A stretch of 64,000 nucleotides of DNA from Andrena cerasifolii. Taxonomy: Eukaryota > Arthropoda > Insecta > Hymenoptera > Andrenidae. The DNA is taken from the NCBI RefSeq assembly GCF_050908995.1, contig NC_135133.1:3080001-3144000 (forward strand), written 5' to 3'. Positions 59,401 through 64,000 of the stretch are shown piece by piece (the first letter of the stretch is position 1; the number at the start of each line of letters is the position of its first letter). The notes beneath the pieces are model-generated. The model ran no database searches, was not told the DNA's origin, and saw nothing but the letters and a program-made list of their open reading frames with translations. The position numbers were made by a program, and so were the translations under genes.

Positions 59401-62400
59401 TGTAAAGGCCAGTATGAAAAGAATTTCACGATAAAGTGTGAACAAATATTTTATGTTTAGATTTTATTATTGAGTGCAATCCCAAATTCGATCACTTCGA
59501 ATATTCGAATAATAGTAACATTTATTGTTGGCATTTTGATGGCCAGCTAATTCCCGACTTGGGGATACTGTGGGCCATCCAGAAATGCTACTAGGGAATA
59601 TTATAATATTCGACTACACTTAATTATTTGAATAATATTCGAATATTCGAACTATTCAAACCTGAAATTCGAATTATTCAAACCTGAAATTCGAATTCTA
59701 CTGGCATTCGAATATTCGAATATCCGTAACAGCCCTACCTTGAAGTTATGTACTGTTATCTCTAGACGAGAATGGATAAATAGAGGTTGCACAGTTGTAG
59801 GGGTCTTCAGAACACATCTCCTTAAAGAGAGTTTAGCATTTTCTCAGCCATATTGTACTGAAGATAATGACTGAGGAACGTCAAGGTTATAATTTCAAGT
59901 GCTTCACCCTCCATTTTAGTATACACGTTAGTGATCAGAGGGAAGTATAAACTGTGAACGGTAGCAAAAATAAGGTAGTTGCTATTTTCAAATTTATCTT
60001 CCGTAGATTGGGGGTTGTCAGAAGTTACGTAGATATGTAATAATATGATTTTCAAACTTTCCCTTTACCTCCACTGTTCAGTGGTGTGCACTTTTTGTTC
60101 CAAAAGCGAGGACTACAGAAACTTTAAGTGCCATGTAAAAAGAAAATTGCAAGAAAAGATTATTGCATATGTATTTATTTAAAAGATTACTGTACAAGCG
60201 TGATCAAAAGTTCCTGGCCATTATTGCTGCGAAAGGCATGGCTGCTAAGTATTCATGATAAAATATTAATTAACTTATCTCAAAATTAAAATAGCGTAGT
60301 TACTGGACCCACTGTCCTTGTAAAACAAATTGGCGGGCAAATTTTGAGCGTGCTACTTCAGTAATCTTTTAAATAAATACATACATGTGTCATAAATAAA
60401 CAGCCTTCAATTGTTACACTATTTTTCTTTGCAACATATATGTTAAAATTCCTTTATTAGTTTTCGCTAGGAGCCGCCCTTAAATTACGTAAGGGTAATT
60501 TTGGCGATTTCTTACCCCCTCCCTTCCCAAGTACAAGAATTCGTAAGATTTTATATCCCCCTCCCGCCTTCCTTACGTAATATTTTTTACATTGCGTTTT
60601 TTCAGTTATTAAAATTCTTCCAAATGTTTATATAATTCATTTTACTCGGTTTCGGGAAAATTGAACTAAAACGACTTTTCTGGGACATTAATGATAGAAT
60701 TTGTATTTATTGAAAATTAGTTTAAAAAATATTACGTAAGCCGCTACCTAAGAATTCGAAATTCGAATAAATTCGTAAGCAATTCGCGACTCCATCCTCC
60801 CCTCTCCCTAAAAGCCTTACATAATTTAAGGACGACTCCTTCATGAACGAAAAGATTAAAAATCCAAGGCCGAGGATTTCTGCACGCCGCTGAACAAATA
60901 ACTGTTAAAAAAGAATCGTAATTTTGTCAAACATGAATTTTAAAATCGCCTTACAACTAGTTGTATTTATTGCTCGGGCACTAAGATAATTATTTGAACT
61001 ATTCTGCTTTACATTAACTAAACATGTTTACAATGTGTTTCTGTTTACAATCAAGCCGCACTGGAGGAAGTGCCTAGAGGTAAATTGCCGTGTCAATGAC
61101 GATGTTTAGATGCACTCGATATATGTTTAATCATGTACGCACCAAATAACGCGCAATCATTTACGTTTTCAGATTAATGCGGTCGCAGATGTTGGCAAAG
61201 TCTCAGCCGAATCTGCTGGATATAGGAAACGACAATGACTCTGATATTTACGATGGCTCGAGCTCGTTGCGAAGTGGCACCTCGACCAACACTTTGAACG
61301 AGGACGAAGTAGAGAAAGAAATCAAAGGGAAACACAAGGTACAGAGTTTTCCAGAGGAAACGCTCAAACATTGATCGATATATATATATATATATATATT
61401 TATATCGCCCGCTATCTAATCTGCGTGGTTATCGATGATTAATACCTATGTCGCTAAATCGTCACGACCGAATTTGTAAATTCAATCACACAACGTATGA
61501 AAAACGTGAGGCTTAACTACACGCATACAATTTTTTGGTTTTCAAATCATGGAAGCTACGAAAAAGGTAGTTCCATGGGGGAACTAGGGTCTTCCTAATG
61601 TGACGTTTGAAAAAAACTCAATTTTATGACTATAAAAAAAAATTGTAAGTAAAAATATCTAGTTATAGAGGAATAGAAGCATCGTGAAGAGAACAATATC
61701 CTTCCAGATGCCAGGCCTGATATCAGCAATTGTAGATATCTCAAACACAACATTCAAGAAGATTGGTAATCTGTACACGTGTGGCTATCGTCTGAACAAG
61801 CATAATGCAAAAATTTTGAAAAACATAGAAATGGCAGCGTCGTAAAAAAATGTTATCAATTTTAGCAAAAAAATTATATGCAGCTTCGTTGACTGTAGTA
61901 ATTCAATTTTGCAAATATTTGCAAAAGTGGATCGAGATCGAGATTTTTGGTTTTTAAACAATTTTTTGGCAATCAGGTCTGGCATCCGGAAGCATATTGT
62001 TCTCTCTACGATGCTCCTATTCCGCTATAAATGGATATTACTGCGGAATGGATTTACTTACAATTTTTTGCATAGTCTTAGAAGGAGATAAAATAAAGCT
62101 ATGACCGTGTAATACTTGTCACTTTTTTTAATTCCCGAAAAATTGAGTTTTTTTCAGCCGTCACACTAGGAAGTGTGTTCCCCTTAAGGAAGCATTCCTC
62201 TGTGACACCTTGAAGAAATCAATATTTCTTTTAACTTTTCAAATATATATCACGAAATTGGTAATATTAATCTCTGTTCGCCACGATTTCTAAAGTGCAC
62301 TTGGTCTATCTTATCAAGTGTCTTGGACCTAGTGAACACGCAAAAATTTTACGTTCGGATATGTACCGCAATTCAATCAAGTAATGTTTTCTTGTAGCTT

Positions 62401-62580
62401 AAATTGGTTCTTATCAATGGCACCTAAGCTCACTTTGCGCTGCCACTAATTTAATGTGTTTAACATGATTTCCAGCCCAACCCTCGGCGCCGGAGCACTC
62501 TGATAGCGCAATGGGAGAACCTGATAGCCGCGAAAAAGGAGTCGAATGAGAATAACAACGAGAACGACTTGAATTTTTAG
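44440..62580 (+). CDS. Coiled-coil protein with possible AKAP2/MISP-type C-terminus; micro first exon
   Basis: Five exons join in phase: 44440-44451, 55763-55900, 58474-58919, 61173-61338 and 62476-62580, giving about 288 residues. The first exon has only ATG AAA ATG GAG before GTAAGT. Two related helical units are visible, RIQKEIEEVTEREHELR near residue 20 and KIQKELHDMKERENELR near residue 185. Between them is a Thr/Pro-rich basic stretch (TPSTPPLTPKM, TPPATPT). The end, RRRSTLIAQWENLIAAK, resembles the terminal segment of AKAP2/MISP proteins, whose shared domain also starts with an IEREI..REEELR helix; I hold this assignment loosely. If correct, a cytoskeletal or PKA-anchoring scaffold is likely. 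Other exons or first exons may exist in the 11.3 kb intron. The GC-rich block at 43500-44460 is the likely promoter/5' UTR. Confidence 0.75.
45151..45334. mobile_element. Tc1/mariner-like MITE
   Basis: Ends CACTGTGGTTTATAAGTATTAGG and, inverted, CACTATCGTTGATAAGTATTAGG, with TA on both sides (45149-45150 and 45335-45336). 184 bp. Confidence 0.75.
45343..45616. mobile_element. MITE with TAAGGTGAATGTCCCAATT-type ends
   Basis: TAAGGTGATTGCCCCAATTT at the left and, inverted, TAAGGTGAATGTCCCAATTT at the right, 9 bp after the Tc1-like MITE. Related ends occur at 49885-50122. Confidence 0.7.
47553..47625 (+). other. tRNA-Gly(CCC)-like sequence in left arm
   Basis: Has a D-arm-like GAGCCAGTTGGGTGAGTGCG, an anticodon loop TTCCCAA (CCC at 47589-47591) on a 5-bp stem with one mismatch, and a perfect B box GGTTCAAATCC at 47606-47616. 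The acceptor stem does not pair well, so a tRNA-derived pseudogene or SINE head is likelier than a working tRNA. Confidence 0.5.
48057..48333. mobile_element. hAT-like MITE with 8-bp target duplication
   Basis: Ends CAGAGGCGGATTCAGG and, inverted, CAAGGGCGGATCCAGA. Flanks 48049-48056 and 48334-48341 are both CATATGTA. 277 bp. Inserted in the loop of the large inverted repeat. Confidence 0.87.
48644..48716 (-). other. tRNA-Gly(CCC)-like sequence in right arm
   Basis: Inverted partner of the sequence at 47553. Anticodon-loop TTCCCAC with CCC at 48676-48674, and B box GGTTCAAATCC at 48659-48649. Acceptor stem poor. The anticodon stem pairs better here (CTTGC/CCAAG) than in the left copy only at some positions. 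Confidence 0.5.
49885..50122. mobile_element. MITE with AGGTAAATGTCCC ends
   Basis: AGGTAAATGTCCCAATTACT at the left is mirrored by AGTTTACTGTCA-type AGTAAATGGGACATCTACCC at the right, with CAGTGTC/GACACTG inside and TA at both borders. Same terminal motif as 45343-45616. Confidence 0.7.
51031..51214. repeat. Perfect 184-bp spacer-free palindrome
   Basis: Every base from 51031 to 51122 is complementary to its mirror from 51214 to 51123, centred on CCTGCAGG. No loop and no mismatch that I could find. Pairing stops at 51030/51215. Confidence 0.92.
51226..51606. mobile_element. DNA transposon with GTCCTTAAATTACGTAAGG ends, copy 1
   Basis: GGTCCTTAAATTACGTAAGG at the left, mirrored by CCTTACGTAATTTAAGGACG at the right. 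CTTGA occurs at both borders. A run of 15 G follows the left end. A second copy lies at 60473-60842 in opposite orientation. Confidence 0.8.
51846..52628. mobile_element. Element with GGGGTCATTCCGG ends and TTAA flanks
   Basis: GGGGTCATTCCGGTTAGACGG at the left, mirrored imperfectly by GCTAACCGGTCTGACCTC at the right. TTAA on both sides would fit a piggyBac-type duplication, though TTAA is frequent in AT-rich DNA. No ORF. Confidence 0.55.
52983..53500. repeat. 52-bp minisatellite of GGGTC..GACCC units
   Basis: About ten units with a 52-bp period (GGGTC starts at 53112, 53164, 53216 and onward). Each has GGGTCTTTTTTGACCC, a short hairpin, followed by CACT[CA]GCGTTCTCACTTTAA. Two unit types (AAAAGCTACTACGG and ATTGGTACTACATC) mostly alternate, so a 104-bp higher-order period is visible. 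Confidence 0.9.
54757..55680. repeat. Degenerate GTTGGGAGTTGAGTTCCTA repeat array
   Basis: Some fifty variants of a ~17-19 bp word (AGTTGGGAGTTGAGTTCCTA, AGTTGGAAATTTGGGTCCTA). A higher-order copy of about 430 bp is also seen: TCTCGTTAGAAATTTG, CCTAGTTGGGTGTTCGGCCC and TTCTGGTTAAGAGTTGAG occur near 54870-54990 and again near 55210-55320. It ends about 80 bp before coding exon 2 of the AKAP2/MISP-like gene. Confidence 0.85.
56330..57270. repeat. Dispersed repeat family block
   Basis: Contains AAAGTTATTATCCGATTCGACTGAAAC (about 56762-56788), mirrored at about 57008-57034, and CCAGAAGTATATTCTTC mirrored at 56805. The right part matches 16357-16450 in reverse. A run of C (56965-56975) lies inside. 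Confidence 0.6.
58963..59737. mobile_element. ATTCGAATA-rich hAT-like element
   Basis: Ends TAGAGATGGAAATATTCGAA and, inverted, TAGGGCTGTTACGGATATTCG. Flanks CCTTCGAG (58955-58962) and CCTTGAAG (59738-59745) agree at six of eight bases. The first 400 bp are near-tandem ATTCGAATAATTCGGAGT units with no stop in some frames. It lies 43 bp past coding exon 3 of the AKAP2/MISP-like gene. Confidence 0.75.
60473..60842. mobile_element. DNA transposon with CCCTTAAATTACGTAAGG ends, copy 2
   Basis: Inverted termini GCCGCCCTTAAATTACGTAA and (inverted) GTCGTCCTTAAATTATGTAA. Shared interior words with copy 1 (TTGGCGATTTCTTA, TAATATTTTTTACATTG) in opposite orientation. Confidence 0.75.
61379..61400. repeat. 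TA microsatellite
   Basis: About 11 TA dinucleotides just after coding exon 4 of the AKAP2/MISP-like gene. Confidence 0.85.
61575..62190. mobile_element. Fold-back element before the last exon of the AKAP2/MISP-like gene
   Basis: Left arm words TGACGTTTGAAAAAAACTCAA, GGAATAGAAGCATCGTGA and AGATGCCAGGCCTGAT are mirrored at about 62140-62170, 62000-62025 and 61970-61990. 620 bp, no coding. Confidence 0.7.
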
Positions 62581-64000
62581 AAAGTTTCTGCACCCTTCTA
62601 AAGGGCGAGCAGCCAACTCTAACCTCGCTTTCGCGCTGTTTTCGTATAAGTCGTTTTGGAACTGTGCTACAAACGAGCCTTTCATTCTTGAAGCACACGT
62701 CTCTTTTCACGCCAATTCGTGTCACTGATTTTGTCCATCCGTTCAAGCTGCATGTTAATTTATTTAACATTATAGTAAATATTTATTCAAGAATGAAAGA
62801 ATTACCTGATTGATCGTACGTTATATTTAATGTTTCTTGTTTCTTAAAGCTTACAGTATTAAAGAACTATAGCTACAATGAAAAATTGTTTCCCCCCCTT
62901 TGTATGGGTAAGCCTATTCTTAAGTACCGCAAGCATATATTTGATATATCCGCTTGTTAATTGTAATATATCTCTTATTATAATATTAAATAGCCACATG
63001 TAAATGACTGAGAGTTCTGAAAGAGCCTTTCTACCATGTGGCGTATAATTATTATGAATTACATAAGAAACATATGTTTTGTACTTAATTAATTGTAAAG
63101 AACAGCTATATGTTTCATTTACTTGCATATGTGATAATATAGTTCCAATAATAATGATAAAGAAACAATTTGTGCAATTTTTACGTAATTAATAAGATAT
63201 GCGTCTTCAAACTTGTTGTTTTCTTCCTCCCATCACCCTCGTGCAGTTGTCAAAAATTTATCGAAGATTTATATTACCACGAATGAGTTATACGATAGAT
63301 GTAACGAAATAGAATGGATAGATCATGATCCTGCAGGATAGAAATCTTTGATACGCGATTCGCGGCCTCTACCATTTTTTAATCGCATGCAACGTTATCG
63401 ACTCGTAAGGAAATTAGAGACACTGCAGCGCAGCCAGGAGAAAGGTTAGAACTAAGTATGACAGATTAAGGATTTCAATGCTCGATAATGAAAGAAACTA
63501 CATGATCGAATCTCCACGATGTCGGTATTTCAGTTTGTGCGATATAAACAATATACAAGATTAATAATTGCTCTACTTACACTATGTTACACTACTTATT
63601 ACAAATATCTTTTTTGAAAAAAGATATGTGTGTGCGCGTGTACGGTAATTCCATTCAATTCGATTCAATTCAAATACTTTTGTTTCGATGCCTCATAAGT
63701 ATCGCACGGTAAGTATCGATACGAAAAATACTCGGTATCGAATCAAAAGTATCGATAATTTACTTGTATTTACTAGTATCGAACACTAGGACTATTGATA
63801 TTTTTGGAAATATCGATATATATGGTATCGATATTTTTCAAACATATCAATATCGCATCTCGATATATCGAGAAAAAAAAACGGGATATCGGTTCTTTTC
63901 TTAAATTATTGAGGTAGAATTTAAACAAATTATATGTTATTTTAATTACGATTATTAAATAATATTAAAAATATAAAAGTACAAAAGTAGGTACCGAAAG
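62581..64000. other. 3' region of the AKAP2/MISP-like gene and spacer
   Basis: AT-rich with no protein-like ORF. The last 360 bp (from about 63640) is a patchwork of TATCGATA, GATTCAATTC and GGTATCGA words, running off the window. It resembles the interiors of the self-similar hAT-like elements but its ends are not visible. Confidence 0.5.

Noticed and set aside
58576..59445. 289-codon minus-strand ORF and ORFs of NSEYSN/SELFEY repeats
   Set aside because: Produced by the ATTCGAATA repeat and the antisense of coding exon 3; not a gene.
1..64000. CRISPR arrays, operons, phage or bacterial insertions
   Set aside because: Split genes, metazoan proteins and eukaryotic transposons throughout; the tandem repeats at 2108, 52983 and 54757 have no spacer structure.

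Overview
The window is animal nuclear DNA, most likely from an insect, and a hymenopteran (bee, wasp or ant) is my best guess. The genes are split by short AT-rich introns (about 60-500 bp) with GT..AG borders. The proteins are metazoan house-keeping proteins, and gene strands alternate. Gaps and introns are full of small non-autonomous DNA transposons. No bacterial, viral or organelle gene was seen. The clade call is inference; insect is firmer than Hymenoptera.

Layout of coding genes: Tango11/Mff (minus, 137-2985); DNA polymerase alpha catalytic subunit (plus, 4874-11524); a HAD phosphatase like pseudouridine-5'-phosphatase (minus, 13392-14882); PDIA6/CaBP1 protein disulfide isomerase (plus, 17062-19239); an unrecognised 124-codon ORF (21111-21485); gamma-tubulin complex component 5 (plus, 21560-26847, with an alternative last exon to 27057); two 3' exons of an unrecognised gene (27516-28043); RagC/D GTPase (minus, 28470-32082); a ZNF839-like AT-hook/C2H2 protein (plus, 32909-37174); the CDK2-interacting protein CINP (minus, 38939-39737); and a coiled-coil protein with a possible AKAP2/MISP-type C-terminus (plus, 44440-62580), whose 12-nt first coding exon is separated from the rest by an 11.3 kb intron. 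For each main gene I joined exons by eye and checked that splice phases add up to one open frame.

Several pairs are head to head (Tango11/PolA1, Pudp/PDIA6, RagC/ZNF839), so their gaps should hold promoters. PDIA6 has an exact ER-stress element and a TATA box at the right distance. Otherwise the neighbours are functionally unrelated (mitochondrial fission, replication, nucleotide salvage, ER folding, microtubule nucleation, mTORC1 signalling, checkpoint), as expected of a gene-dense insect region.

The repeat content is the most interesting part. Five hAT-like elements have exact 8-bp target duplications: 18506-18871, 23711-24031, 25725-26025, 30494-31400 and 48057-48333. Another, at 58963-59737, has a degenerate one. 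Several of them have interiors made almost only of short self-similar words (TTCGA, ATTCGAATA, CGGTTC). Nesting can be read base by base at 23474-24031 (a Harbinger-like MITE inside a hAT end) and 29855-31661 (a hAT element inside a pogo/Tigger-like element). There is also a perfect 184-bp spacer-free palindrome at 51031-51214, a ~1.5 kb imperfect inverted repeat whose arms each carry a tRNA-Gly(CCC)-like sequence (47386-48875), a 52-bp minisatellite of GGGTC..GACCC hairpins, and a degenerate repeat next to a coding exon. I did not find a convincing new gene system; the best candidates for something undescribed are these repeat families and the two unrecognised coding stretches.
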